DNA of 64,000 nt from Chelonoidis abingdonii. Lineage: Eukaryota > Chordata > Testudines > Testudinidae. A model generated the notes under the pieces. It saw only the letters and a list, made by a program, of their open reading frames with translations. It had not been told where the DNA came from and made no database searches. Shown here one piece after another: positions 12,031 through 23,278 of this stretch. Every line of letters begins with the position of its first letter. Within the stretch, counting starts at the first letter, position 1. The DNA lies in the NCBI RefSeq assembly GCF_003597395.2, contig NC_133778.1:9145524-9209523 (forward strand), read 5' to 3'. The position numbers and the translations under genes were made by a program.

Positions 12031-13290
12031 GCTTACTTTCACTCGTTACTGAGTTACAGTCACACATCAGAAAGGTTTAATCTCTCTCCCTCTCATGTTT
12101 TCTTTCCTTCTCCTTTTTCTTTTATTGCATCCAGTTCTGCACATCATTTTAGCTAGCGCTTGTTTTCCATCCATTTATTTCTCTGTCTGCCCCAAATCTC
12201 TTTTATTCCCTATCACAGATCATTCCAGCTCAGGTTCCCAGATCTCTCCCCTTCCTCTCCCTCTGCCCCGAGCGTCTCCACTTTCAGGATTGTTTTGCTT
12301 TCACTCTTTTCACATTAGTTCGCTACCCCCCTCACCTTTCCTCAGGTTTCTCGATTTACTCTTTTACTTTTTTTCCTGCCCTCCCTTTAATTTTTTCTCT
12401 CCCTTCTGATGAAACCTGCTCTGTACCTGCCTCTCCCCTCCCCACAGCCAGTTCACCTTCATCCAAATGACATCCCCTCCCCTGCCTTTCCCCCCACCAC
12501 AGCATCCCTTCCCCAGGGGCCTGGAGGTCACACCTGGCAGTCCCTGGGACTGGGTCTCTATCTCCCAGGCTCCCTGCTGGTGCAGAGTATCTCCATTCTC
12601 CCCACACCTCCCAAATCACAGTTAATGTGGTGTCCTTGCCACCCCCACAGCTGCCTGTCCCTCAGCCCACCTCGCAGTTACAGCCCCAACCCCCACATCA
12701 CCTCTGTCCCTGACCCTCCATCAGTTCTCATCCTGCAGTCCCCACACGTACCCCTCAGGGCCCCTATGCACCTGCTGCAGCTCCAGGAGTTATTCACACC
12801 CCCACCCCTTCCCATCCCTGGGGCTGCAGGAAGGGAGGGGGAGCGTCATAGAGATTAGATATTGAGGTTGGGTAAACAGGTGTCCTCCAAGGTCATAAAG
12901 ATGAGCCAGAGGCTAAGCAGATGAGAGTCCTCCAGTATCACAGACTAGGATGGCTGTGATTAGAGACACCCATTTTTTTCATGCCCATTGGACTATTCCC
13001 ACCATGTCTCAGAAGCACTGTCTGAGCCAGAATTCCCAGAGTCCTCCTGTGCCAGAGGACAGTGACATACAGCGGCAAAAGCCTTGGGTGGATGAGATTG
13101 GAGGAGGTAGAGAAGTCATCCCGTTTTCCATACTTTGGCAGGGCAGACACCTAGCAGGGCCTCCAGGGTCATGGAGATTGCATGGCAGAAAGCCTGAAGG
13201 AAGACAGGAAACTTCCAATGTCACAAAGACAAGGGTATGTGAGACTAGAGAGGTTGATTTCAGGGTTTCCAGGGCGATATCCCTCCCATG
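12030..13290. other. Pyrimidine-rich intergenic DNA, no supported gene
   Basis: Long C/T-rich runs (12060-12840) give overlapping open frames in several phases. These lack domain signal and are explained by base composition. Confidence 0.5.
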
Positions 13291-13293
13291 TCT

Positions 13294-13807
13294 CAGCAAC
13301 ACTATTTGAGCCAGGATCCTGTCCAGACTCAGAACCAGGGACACATTCGTTGCCCGGTGAAAGAGGCTGGTGGGGAAGTGAAGATCGGGGCCTCGTTATC
13401 AGCATCAAAAAATGCCACCTGCCCCCATTCACAGTCCAGAGAAACCCAGATTCTTCTGGGGACCCGGCTCAGGGGCAGGGGGGTCTCAAGGAAGGTGAGA
13501 GCCTGGACCTGATGCCCCCACCGCTGCACAGCCCAGATCCTCCCCTCAGGGTTATGACTGATCCAGCCTTTCCTCCTCACAGACTCTCTGGCCATCCCCA
13601 CAGCCTAGAGTTTCCTATCCCCCACCTCCATCTCCCAGGAATGTCTCCCCAGGGTGAATCCCTCACAGCCCAGCACACATTGCTCAGTGTCAAATCGCTC
13701 AGGATTGTCGGGCAGATCATGCCGGGTGTATCCCCATCTCACATGTTTCCGATCCTCAGACAGGGTGAGCTGGGGATGAGCCATGTCTGGATCCAGAGTC
13801 ACAGTCA
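13294..13807 (-). pseudogene. Butyrophilin/TRIM-type B30.2 exon, inactivated
   Basis: On the reverse strand the acceptor ctgtccccag opens an exon at 13807 reading [49 protein letters not shown], then WAV-type SPRY sequence (VGMARESVRRKG, IWAVQRWG). It is the same domain as at 9285 but in the opposite orientation. Where the family has Trp after EVGDxxL, the codon is TAG (13605-13607). A second stop, TGA, falls in the final PWF-W-V motif near 13329, and a TAG follows shortly after. All three are consistent with one-base changes of sense codons. No heptad exons were recognised upstream on this strand, so it is an old pseudogene or an orphan exon. Confidence 0.85.
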
Positions 13808-14010
13808 CTGGGGACAGAGAGAATCAGAGCGTTGGGGGCAGAGCTCAGCCCTGGGGGAGGCTGGGACCATTTCTCACACTCCCCAGCAGAGACGTCACTG
13901 CAGTTCTCAGCCTGGGCAATGAGACCCACTTTTGTATGTTCACATTTAGTTACAGAGGCTGCAGCTCCCTGTTCCCCAGCTGGCTGTAGCTCAGATGGCA
14001 GAGTCTGGAG

Positions 14011-14386
14011 CATAGGTGCCTACTCCGTGGATGCTCTGAAAAATTGGGCAGTTCCCTGCCCCCCCGCCCAGCTCACCTCCACCTCCGCTCCGCCTCCTCC
14101 CCTGAGCACACCGCATGCCCACTTCCCACACTAGCTCCCAGCGCTTGCACCTGTTTCGCTCAGCTGGGAGGGAGGGGCAGGAGAGGGAATACAGCATGCT
14201 TGGGGAAGAGGTGGGGCCGGGATGGGGATTTAGACAAGGGGTCCAATAGGGGCAGGGAGGGGGTTGAGACTTTGTGGAAGGGGTTGGAATGGGGGTGGGG
14301 TGGGGCGGAGGTGGGGAAAGGATGGAGTCGGAGCGGGGCTGGAGGGCGCGAGCACCCACCGGCACTGGAGAAAGTTGGCTCCTATG
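14011..14386. mobile_element. hAT-like non-autonomous element (CATAGG family), second copy
   Basis: It begins cataggtgcctactcc and ends ggctcctatg. The flanks gtctggag and gtctgaag agree at 7 of 8 bases. It contains the same G-rich inside and 'gagcaccca' motif as the copy at 9968. Confidence 0.75.
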
Positions 14387-14837
14387 GTCTGAAGAGGAAA
14401 AGGGTCACAGAGATGAGAGCACCTGGTCTCTGATTTACAATGCCAGCCTGGAGAGCTGCTTCTCTGCCCTGAGTGCCTGGGCCCCAGCAGAGATGCCCTG
14501 GCAGCTCCTCTCCCAGCTGCTGGGGCCTGCTATGGGGGCTGCAGAAACTGCCTCTCTTCCCCCTTCCTTGCTGCATCTCTCTGCTGGGGCTGCTTCTCGA
14601 AGGGTTAGAGAGGAGGAACCTGATGCTGTGCAGAGGGGAGTGAGAGGAGGGAGGCACCAGATATAAACCCAGGGGGAAGCTGCACACCAAGTCCATCAGT
14701 GACAAAACAACTATCCCAGGGCTCAGCTGCAAAGTGGTGAAGGTGACACGTAGGATCGGAATCTCCTTTGGTTTATTACAAACCCGGGTTTCTGCATTTC
14801 CTACAAAACTAAATCTGTTTTCTAAATCACTTCTCTG

Positions 14838-15090
14838 CTCAGGCTGCGTCTATGCCCCCTTGTGTCGGTAGAACGTATGTCGCTCAGAGGTGTGAATGAG
14901 CCACTCCCCTGAGTGACACAGTTACACTGACCCAAGTGCCAGTGTGGACAGGGCTATGTCGCTGAGAGAGCTTCTCCTGCCAACATGGCTACAGCTCTCG
15001 CTGGGGGTGGGCAGTCTCTGCCATCGGCTTCTAGCAGCTACACTAGGGAACTAACGGCGAGGCCGCTGCATTGGTGCCCGTGTAAGCTCC
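14838..15090. repeat. Harbinger-type MITE, partial
   Basis: It starts with aggctgcgtctatgc and contains the tgagtgacacagttacac and gtgtggacagggctatgtcg blocks also seen at 47467. The 3' end is eroded. It is non-coding. Confidence 0.5.
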
Positions 15091-16314
15091 CCAGAGCAGC
15101 CACCGCCTCAGGGCAGAGACGATGCCCCTGACTGGGGACACAGTATGGGTCTGTCACCTCCAGGGCACTGGGTTCTCTTCTGCCCAGGGCATGAGTGAAC
15201 AAACGTCTGTATGACATGGTGACCATTCACAGACCGGTGAGGAATGAGCTGGTGTGAGGGGAGCTGATCTTGGTCCAGTGGCAGGTGGACAGATGGCCAC
15301 AGAACAAAGACCAGCAGGAATACTGGAGGCCGAGGAGTGAATTGCCCAGGGACCGAACTCATCCTGTCCCCAGAGCTGGTCTCAGTAAATCGAGGTGAAG
15401 CACATTGACAGGACACCTCGGGGAAGCTTGCACAGCCATTGCTATTCTGTGGCTGGATACACAGAGACTCATTCTCCAATCCCTCAATTCAGCATTTCTC
15501 ACGGGCAAGAAATTCAGAGTAAAATACAACAATAAAATATGATAATGATTATTGGGGAAAAACCTGTTTCTTTCTAGGTGTGAAACAGGGAAGTTCCAGC
15601 AGCTGGAGGACACGTCTCCTGACCTGAAAATCAGTCTTGGTCATTGGTGCCAAGAAAACCATTGCTCTGAAGGAGACTCTGAGGAAAATCAAAGGTACCG
15701 AGAAGGGAGCTAGGTGGGGAAACTGAGACACACGTCTGGGACTTCCGGAAGTGACGGTCTCTGACCAATTAGTTGCAATAGATGCTAACATAAAATTGAA
15801 ACAAATCACAGTGAACCAATAAGTTATCATTCCTGACTCAGGGAAAAAGGCTGGGTGGGGCCATGTTCCAAGGCAACAGCAAACGGTTCATAATCTGTAG
15901 TCATTTGAATGTGATTCATTTTTTCCACTAACAAGTTTCTCTGAAGTGGTGAGAAGTCCAGGGGAAGGCTTAGTCCTGTTTATAAATGGAGAAAAGAGTC
16001 CAATACAAACAGTTTAATCCAGGGAGAAAGTCAGTCCATTGGAGGCTACAGCCAGGAGCTGGTGGAGGGCAGAGCTGGATTCTACCTCACTGTCTGACCT
16101 TGGTCAGGTCTGGGAACCTCTCCCTATCTCTATTGTTACAGTGTGGAGAGGAACAATGACAGACCCCACAGGAGGGTGCTTGTTTGGTGCTTAACCACAC
16201 GGCGAAGGAACGAGATCCCCAAATTCCCCCTGGTGCTTTGTGAGCCAGGTTTCCTGTTTTAATTCTGCAGTTCAGATGATGTCAGGCCTGAGTGTTTCTC
16301 TTGCCTTACTCACA
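15090..16314. other. Intergenic stretch, no supported gene
   Basis: The sequence is mixed, with several short open frames on the reverse strand (15038-15830) that carry no recognisable domain or consistent splice signals. Confidence 0.4.
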
Positions 16315-16396
16315 GCTGTGTGGGCCGAGTGGTTAAGGCACTGGACTCAAAATCCAATAGGGTTTCTTTGTGCAGGTTCAAATCCTGCTCACAGCG
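16315..16396 (+). tRNA. tRNA-Ser-like gene with anticodon CAA, probably a pseudogene
   Basis: The 82-nt block has a type II tRNA plan with a long variable arm. The D-arm is gccgagtggttaaggc, the anticodon loop reads ct-caa-aa (anticodon 16348-16350), the T-arm is caggttcaaatcctg, and the discriminator is G. The body fits the serine tRNA that normally carries CGA, so CAA would arise from a CpG-type G-to-A change and would nominally read leucine UUG. The last acceptor pair is T opposite T, the usual U8 is G (which also spoils the A box), and the first anticodon-stem pair is C opposite A. The B box ggttcaaatcc is acceptable. Decay is more likely than a working recoded tRNA. Confidence 0.75.
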
Positions 16397-16569
16397 AGGT
16401 CTGTGTTTTAGCCACAGCCCATCTAAGAGGCCAGGGGTGGCTGAGCCTCCCCCAAAAGGCCAGCCATGCAGGGGGGAAACGCTGAGGATGTGGGGCAGGT
16501 CACCCCTCCATGGGCCTATTGTCATCTTTCGAGTGCTGGAAGCAAAGTTCCAGAGAAGTGGGGGCCCCA

Positions 16570-17440
16570 CCTGCACCCTTTTCCACTCTGCCTCTTAACC
16601 CGATGCCCTGCTCTGCCTCCTCCCATCCCCCCTCCGCCTCTTCCCCCAAGGCCTGCACCCCACCCTCGCTTGACCTTTTCCCACGAGCCCTCTCCCTCTC
16701 TCTGCCTCTTCCTGCCCTTGCTCTGCCTCCTTCCCCTAGGACTCCCCTCACTCCCCGCTCACCAAAGGCAGGAAAAGCTGATGGGTGCTTGGCCCCATGG
16801 TAGCCCACCTTAGGGGAAATGGGCACAGAGGAGCAAGCAGCAGGTAAGTGGAGTCTTAGATCATAGAATTGGAAGGGACCTCAGGAGGTCAGCTAATCCA
16901 ATCCCCTGCTCAAAGCAGGACCAATTCCGAGACAGATTTTTACCCCAGTTCCCTAAATGATCTCCTCAAGGATTGAATTCACAACCATGGGATTAGCAGC
17001 CCAATGCCCAAACCACTGAGTTATCCTCTTGGGGGAAGAGTGAGGGGCAGGTAGGGGGGCCTGAGAGAGGGGGCAGAGGGCAGTGAACAGCGAGTGGGCG
17101 GGGCCCTGGGGAAGATGATGAGAAGGGGCGGGGCCTCTGTGGCAGGGCCATGGTCTAGGCACCAGTGGCCCCCCAACTTCTAGGGGTCACTCATCTGAAA
17201 CCCAGGATGAAAGTGATATGGGCCTGAGTCTTGTTGGGGCTGAGGCTACATAACACCTTTACCTTTGGGGCTCTACCGGGGCATAAAGCCCCCAGACACA
17301 GCCAGAGACAGGGAAAGGGGCCTCAGCATGGGAGAGAGTCAGGCCCAGAGTTAGACGAGGTGGGCAGAGAATATTCTTCATTCTGTTTAGTTACACGTTG
17401 CCCTTGCTAGAAATTCTTCCTGTATTTTCTCCAGTTCGCT
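16570..17440. repeat. Local segmental duplication, copy 1
   Basis: It is co-linear with 19706-20256. Shared blocks include ccgctcaccaaaggcagg/ccgctcaacgaaggtagg, gagtgaggggcaggtagg and the end ttttctccagttcgctc. This copy carries a SINE insertion (16858-17026) absent from copy 2. The pyrimidine-rich left half gives spurious open frames. Confidence 0.85.
16858..17026 (-). repeat. tRNA-headed turtle SINE with CR1-like tail (tortoise polIII/SINE type)
   Basis: Read on the reverse strand it starts with a tRNA-like promoter: ggataactcagtggtttggg (A box) and ggttgtgaattcaatcc (B box). It ends with a CR1-like tail (ggtcccttccaattctatga). It is flanked by tctt on both sides (16854-16857, 17027-17030). 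The paralogous block at about 19,990-20,020 reads gagtcttgggggaag with no insert, giving a natural empty site. This SINE design is known from cryptodiran turtles and is the best single taxon clue in the window. Confidence 0.88.
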
Positions 17441-17705
17441 CCCTGATGCTGTATCTCTGCCCCGTTCTGCTGTTTATTCCATAGAATTATCAGGTTCTGT
17501 CAAATATGGCAGCAATCCCTCCATAACATGACAGCCTGAAATCTCAGGTCTCCCCCTTCCCTTGCGCTAATGAGATAGAGACCCAGGCAGCCAGTTTCTC
17601 TGGTATAGAAGACAAAGGACAAAGGCTTGTGGGAAGGTGCTATTGGATGCTTAGCTGGAAAGAGGGGGCTTCTGGACTAGGGAGAGAAAACAGCCAGTGT
17701 GGTGT

Positions 17706-17900
17706 TGTCACGGAGACAGCCAGAGCCCACATGGATGCAGAAGCGACCTAGCTGGACTGTGCAGAGGGAGGTTAGGCCTGAGGCCCTGAGAGTTTGCTGT
17801 GCTGTGTTCAGATGCTCAATAAACCCCTCTCTTTTACACTGGCTGAGCGTCACTGCAGTCTAGAAATCAGGGTTATATTCTTCCCTCTGGGAGTAGAGGC
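17706..17900 (+). repeat. LTR-like fragment with polyadenylation signal
   Basis: It shares gcctgaggccctgagagtt and tgctgtgttcag..ctcaataaac with the LTR-like block at 58790-59400. AATAAA is within ctcaataaacc near 17817. Confidence 0.55.
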
Positions 17901-18119
17901 CCCAGGGACCAGAGGGAGGGGACTCCCTGAGGGGGCCCATGGCAGACAGGCATGCTCAAGGCTCAGAGAAGTGCCTTTCACAGAGGCAAAAGGGCCTTTA
18001 CCCTCGAGAGAGAGTGAATCTCCAAGAAGGGCTGTCACACGGAAGGGGATTCCTCCCAAGGACTGTACGGGTTAGAGAGAGAGCACAAGTCCTGGAGTCA
18101 GTAACACCATCCATGGATA

Positions 18120-18664
18120 GATAAACAGATGCTGGAAAGGAAGGTGATTCAGCAGTGGTGAGACTGATACTGGAACACTGCATCCCGTTCTGGTATCCAC
18201 ATTTCAAAAATAACATTTTAAAAACTGGAGAGGGTGCAGTTTGAGGGATGGAGAAGATGTCTTATAAGGAGGCATTGAAAAGCTCAATCTGTTTAGAGGT
18301 GAGCTGATTACAGTGTGCAAGTGCCTTTGTAAGAGAAAACATCAAGTATTTAAATGGGCTCTTTAGTCTTGCAAAGAAAGGCATAACGGGAACCAATGGC
18401 TGGAAGCAGAAATCAGAAAAATTCTCATTGGAACAAGGCAGAGATTTATAAGAGACAGGGTGATTCATCACTGGAACAAGTGGCCAAGGGAAGCGATGGA
18501 TTCTGCATCTCTTGATGTCTTCCAGTGAAGACTAGAAGCCTTTTGGGAAGGTGTTTTAGTCAAAAAGAAGCTATTGTGTTTCACAGAAGGGCTGGGATAT
18601 GCAGGGAGTCAGATTAGATGCTCTAATGGTCCCTTCTGGCCTTAAGTCTACTCATTTATGAAAA
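18120..18664 (+). repeat. CR1 LINE 3' end
   Basis: The block has decayed ORF2 end sequence, then the CR1 landmark gattagatgctctaatggt and the tail cttctggccttaagtctac, as at 8440-8497. Confidence 0.75.
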
Positions 18665-18899
18665 ACTGATGTTTTATTGTGTAGTGGCTCCATGCACAGA
18701 CTCAACAGTCATTGAGTGCAGTGATCCAGGGGAAGCAACTGAAACACCCAGCGAAGCTGGCCAGGGGCAGGACATCAGCTTTGAGGGGAGGGGTGGGGGT
18801 GGCAGTGACATCACAAAGGCCTTTTGCAGGAACTCAGCCTATTGGGCAAAGATGGTGGGGAGGGGGTGACCTCACAGAGAGACCCCGACATCAGCTGGG

Positions 18900-19093
18900 C
18901 AGGACAGAGGTGCAGGGCCAGGCCAGTCTCTGAGACCCCCCGGCTTTGCTGCCGCAAGTCTCCTTCGCGAGGTCTCTCCTCGAGGGCTGAGAGAGAATTA
19001 GGATTCATGGATGTGAGCATGAGGAGGAACCTCTGTGGAGTTTTCTCCTTTCCTACCACTGACTGTGCTGAAAACAAACTTCCCTTTGACAAG
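18900..19093 (+). other. Possible 5' exon ending in a splice donor
   Basis: A short frame starting at the ATG near 19007 (MDVSMRRNLCGVFSF) runs to a strong donor aag|gtaagag at 19093. No downstream acceptor or domain could be assigned, so this may be a non-coding leader exon or chance. Confidence 0.2.
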
Positions 19094-19705
19094 GTAAGAG
19101 GCTGAGAGAGGTTTGGAACCTGTTAAGTCTGATCCACCTGGCGCAGGCAGCATTCTAGGCCCAGAAAACACTGGCTTCAGGTGACAGAATTTGATTTCCT
19201 ACCTAGGATTTGGTGGTTGGAATCCCTGGGGACATTGGGGTTTGTCATTTTTAGTTTCCCTTTTCCTCTTCCCTCCCTCCTTTCTCCTCTTCACTAGCTT
19301 CTTTTTCCCCTTTCCCCTGCTTCCCTCCCTCTACCAAAGAGGGGTGTGTGGAGTGTGGGCGGAGGAGTGGGGGTTGCTCTCATTGCGGGAGGTCCTCACA
19401 AAGAGGTGGGGCTAGATCTGAGAGTGATCCCCTGTGATAGTGACCTGGGCCATCCTTTGGGACATCTAGTGAGACCCCTCAGCCTCCTGCCCCTCAAAGT
19501 CTCAGTGCTGATTGGCCGAGCAGGGGCTATCGACAGCGAGGAGACTCCAGTGTACAACCAATCCAATGTACGGGATTAATCTTGCTGCTTCTCTCCATTA
19601 ATTGTCTCTTGGCAGGTCATGATTTCCTCTAATGTTCTAGGTCTTCTAAAATACTTGCTGAATAATTACTATGAACCACTGCTGGTCTGTAGCTCACTTG
19701 AGAGC

Positions 19706-20256
19706 CTGCACCGCGCTCCGCTCTGCCTCTTAACCCAATGCCCTGTTCTTGCTCTGCCTCCTCCCATCTCCCCTCCGCCTCTTCCCCCAAGGCCTGCGCC
19801 CCACCCCCACTCGGCCTTTTCTCCCGAGCCCCCTCCCTCTCGCTCTCTCTTCCTGCCCCTGCTCCGCCTCCTTCCCCAAGGCCCTCCCCACCCCCCGCTC
19901 AACGAAGGTAGGAAAAAGTGATAGGTGCCTGGCCCCATGGCCCCATGTAGCCCCCCCTTAGGGGAAAGGGGCAGAAAGGAGCAAGCAGCGGGTGAGAGGA
20001 GTCTTGGGGGAAGAGTGAGGGGCAGGTAGGGGGGCCTGAGAGAGGGGGCAGAGGGCAGTGAACAGCGAGTGGGTGGGGCCTCTGTGGCAGGGCCATGGTC
20101 TAGGCACCAGTGGCCCCCCAACTTCTAGGGGGCTCAGCACGGGAGAGAGTCGGGCCCAGAGTTAGACGAGCTGGGCAAAGAATATTCTTGATTCTGTTTA
20201 GTTACACGTCGCCCTTGCTAGAAATTCTTCCTGTATTTTCTCCAGTTCGCTCTCTG
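19706..20256. repeat. Local segmental duplication, copy 2
   Basis: This is the paralogue of 16570-17440 without the SINE. Its right edge, ctccagttcgctc, is abruptly followed by the truncated Harbinger element. Confidence 0.85.
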
Positions 20257-21849
20257 CAGAAATGAAAGTAAGCTCGGCAGTGCCTGTAGCCCTGGGCCCT
20301 CTAAATCACCACTGGAGACCCCAGGGACTCCAGCAACAGTATCTCTGCTCTCTGGCTGTTCAAATTCAGCCTCTGGAAATTGAACCTCCAAGGTCCATGC
20401 CTGAGTGAAGCTTTCACCCTTCCCTTCACAAATGTTATGGAGGGTACAGCATGCGGCTATAGCCATGGAGATGCTGTCGTCGGCCAGGTCCAGCTTCCCA
20501 TGCAGACAGCGCCAGTGGCCCTTTAAACAGCCAAAAAGCACACTCCACAGTCATTCTGCACTGACTCAGTCTGTTGTTGAACTGCTACTTGCTGCTGTCA
20601 AGGCTCCCTGTATACAGTTTCATGAGCCACAGCATTAAAGGGTAAGCGGGGCTCCAAGGATCACATTTTGACTTCTCCTACGGTGATCTTCTGGTCTGGG
20701 AAGAAAGTCTTGGCTTGCGGCTTCCTGAACAGGCCAGTGTTCTGAAAGATTCGTGCGTCATGCACCTTTCCAGCCAGCCTTTGTTAATGTCAACGAAACG
20801 CCCACGGTGATCCACAAGCGCCTGGAGAACCATAGAGAAATACCCCTTCCGATTTATGTACTCGAAGGGTTGGTGGTCTCGTGCCAGAATTGGAATATGC
20901 GTCCCATCTATTGCCCCTCCGCAGTTAGGGAAACCCATTTGTGCAAAGCCCACCACACTCTCAAGCACATTGCCCAGGGTCACGGTTCTTCTGAGAAGAA
21001 TGCAATTAATGGCCCTGCAAACTTGCATCAACACGATTCCAACGGTCGACTTTCCCACTCCAAACTGGTTAGCGACCAATTGGTAGCTGTCTGGAGTAGC
21101 CAGCTTCCAGATTCCAATAGTCACCCACTTCTCCACCGGCAGGGCAGCTCTCAATCTCATGTCCTTGCGCTGCAGGGTGGGGGTGAGCTCAGCACACAGT
21201 CCCATGAAAGTGGCTTTTCTCATGGGAAAGTTCTGTAGCCACTGCTCGTCATCCCAGACTTACAAGATGATGTGATTCCACCATTCAGTGCTTGTTTCCC
21301 GAGCCCAAAAGCGGCATTCCACTGTGGTGAGCATGTCCATGAATGCTGCAAGCAATCTCGTGTCGTAAACATTATGCGAGTCGACATCATGGGTGGACTC
21401 CTCACTGTCAGTTTGTAGCTTAAGGAGTAACTCAACTGCCATTTGTGACGTGCTGGGGAGACCCATCAGCATATTCCTCAGCACTTCGGCCTCCATTTCT
21501 GCAGACCGAAAGAGAAGACAACGTGCAGTACAATAAACGATGAAAGATGGCACCAAATGTTGATGGAAGCATAGGAATTGCTGGGATACAAACCGATGCA
21601 TCATGGGGCATTGGAACAGGACCCAGAATGCCCTACCCCCACAAGCCACAGCACAAACATGAGAAGAGGTGCTCTGGGGGATAGCTGCCCATAATGCACC
21701 ACTCCCAGTGCCGCTACAAGTGCCACAAATGTGGCCACGCTAGTGCACTTGCAGCTGACAGTGTGAACACACTGCAGTGCTTTCCCTGCTGCGGTCTTTG
21801 AGCGCTGGTTTAACTCACAGTGCTCTACATCTGCAAGTGTAGCCATGCC
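20257..21849 (-). pseudogene. Harbinger (HARBI1-type) transposase, broken copy
   Basis: On the reverse strand a start ATG (about 21496, MEAEVLRNM) leads into CRFWARETSTEWWNHI, then KLATPDSYQLVANQFGVGKST (helix-turn-helix) and CGGAIDGTHIPI (first catalytic Asp). The C-terminal LADDSISMAIAACCTLHNI is also readable. The pieces lie in different frames (21649-21260, 21223-20678, 20541-20218), so at least two frameshifts occur. The second catalytic Asp is lost to the frame change near 20760. At the right end tgtagccatgccc followed by tta looks like the terminal repeat and target site. The left end is cut off at the duplication boundary 20256. A normal transposase of this family is about 350-460 residues. 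Confidence 0.88.
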
Positions 21850-23194
21850 CTTAGCTTATCGACTGCACCAACTTCCCCTGCCCACAACGCCTCTTTGGCT
21901 GCGCCTAGGGGAAACCAGCATGATGTGAATTCAATCTCCTTTGGAAATCAGTCTCTCAGTGACTTCTAGGCTTCTGATGCTTTATCTAATGTGCTTTGTG
22001 AACAGATGTAAGGAATGTGTTTAATTTCCCAAGGGCTGTCTTGGGGGAATGGCTGCATCTTTAGCAGTTTTCAGCGAAGGATTTGAAAAGTAATGAGATC
22101 CATTGTATTCATTGTATGTCTAGGAAATACTATCCACCATTACTGTGATTTGCTGTCTGAAACAGTGAATGAAGATGGCATCTCCCACCTGTATTAAGGT
22201 AAGGCAATACCTCTGTGTGTTTGTGCTTCTGTGGGAAGTACAGGGGTGCAGCACAGGGCCTGAACACAGGTTTGAATGTGTCCCTCTCTGTCTAAGGACA
22301 GTGTTTAAGGAAGAAGGATGGCCATGCGAGCTTTCATCGAGCTGCCACAATATGTGTACGGAAGCAGGGGAATTCCATCCCTAGCTCCTAGAATAGACGT
22401 AGCCTTAGAGCGGTGTGGGGAGACTGTCTTCACAGGGGTCAGAATGTCTCTAAAGGAAGGCCTGACAGAATTGAAAAGGACTGTTGTTATTATTAAGGGT
22501 GATGATGATGATGATGACAATTACCCTCTGTAGGGAAAGATTCATCACCTGCCCTTCCTGTAATGGAGTGATTGAAGGCCAAGGAACTTCACTGAGAGAT
22601 TCACTGCTCATATGAAATCCCATAAGTGCACATGGGAAACACTTTTCCTGTGAGCTCTTAAGGAATGAAGGCACATGACCACAAAGGATTTCAATAGGTG
22701 TTAGGAGCCTAAATGTTTGATAGTTTAACACCACTGCTGCTGTCACTTTCCTGTTCCATCCAAAGAACAAGTGCCCCCAACTGTCTGTGTGTATGCCAGC
22801 AGAAGGGGAAGTTACGCAAGAATGGGGTCTCATCTCTGTCCAGGGCTATTCAGGAGTAGCTGAGTTGTTGTACCCCCAGACTCTTGGGTAGCTAATAGCA
22901 TGTGGCAATGACCATCTGAAGGGGAGGTTTCCTAGGCACCAGTCACATCAGTGCCATGGGGTTTTCAACCCATTTCCTCTTTCTTTCAGCTTTTCAGGAA
23001 GTGCCTTTGAAATCTGACAGGACCACGTGGTACATCCTCAGTAGGCATTACAAATGGTTGCAGAAGCTTGGAAATCTCGTGTCATGTTCTGCATTCGACT
23101 AGGGAACCAGAATCGATATACAAGACCTCTTTATCCTGCTATGGTATATACAACAGATGCTTATCAACTCTTTGGAACTGGTGCTAAACAGTGA
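21850..23194. other. Intergenic stretch with a short (gat)n run, no gene supported
   Basis: The sequence is mixed. A gat microsatellite is at 22499-22518. Short open frames around 22120-22830 lack domains. Confidence 0.45.
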
Positions 23195-23278
23195 GGTGGA
23201 TATTGGCAGATGACACAAAATTATGTAGGTTAGTCAGGCCTAGAGAAGACTTTGAAGAAGTTCAAAGGGATCTGTGAT
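23195..23278 (+). repeat. CR1 reverse-transcriptase fragment
   Basis: The stretch reads as a decayed CR1 RT segment around the catalytic box (ADDTKL, then EDFEEVQRDL), cut off on both sides. Confidence 0.65.
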
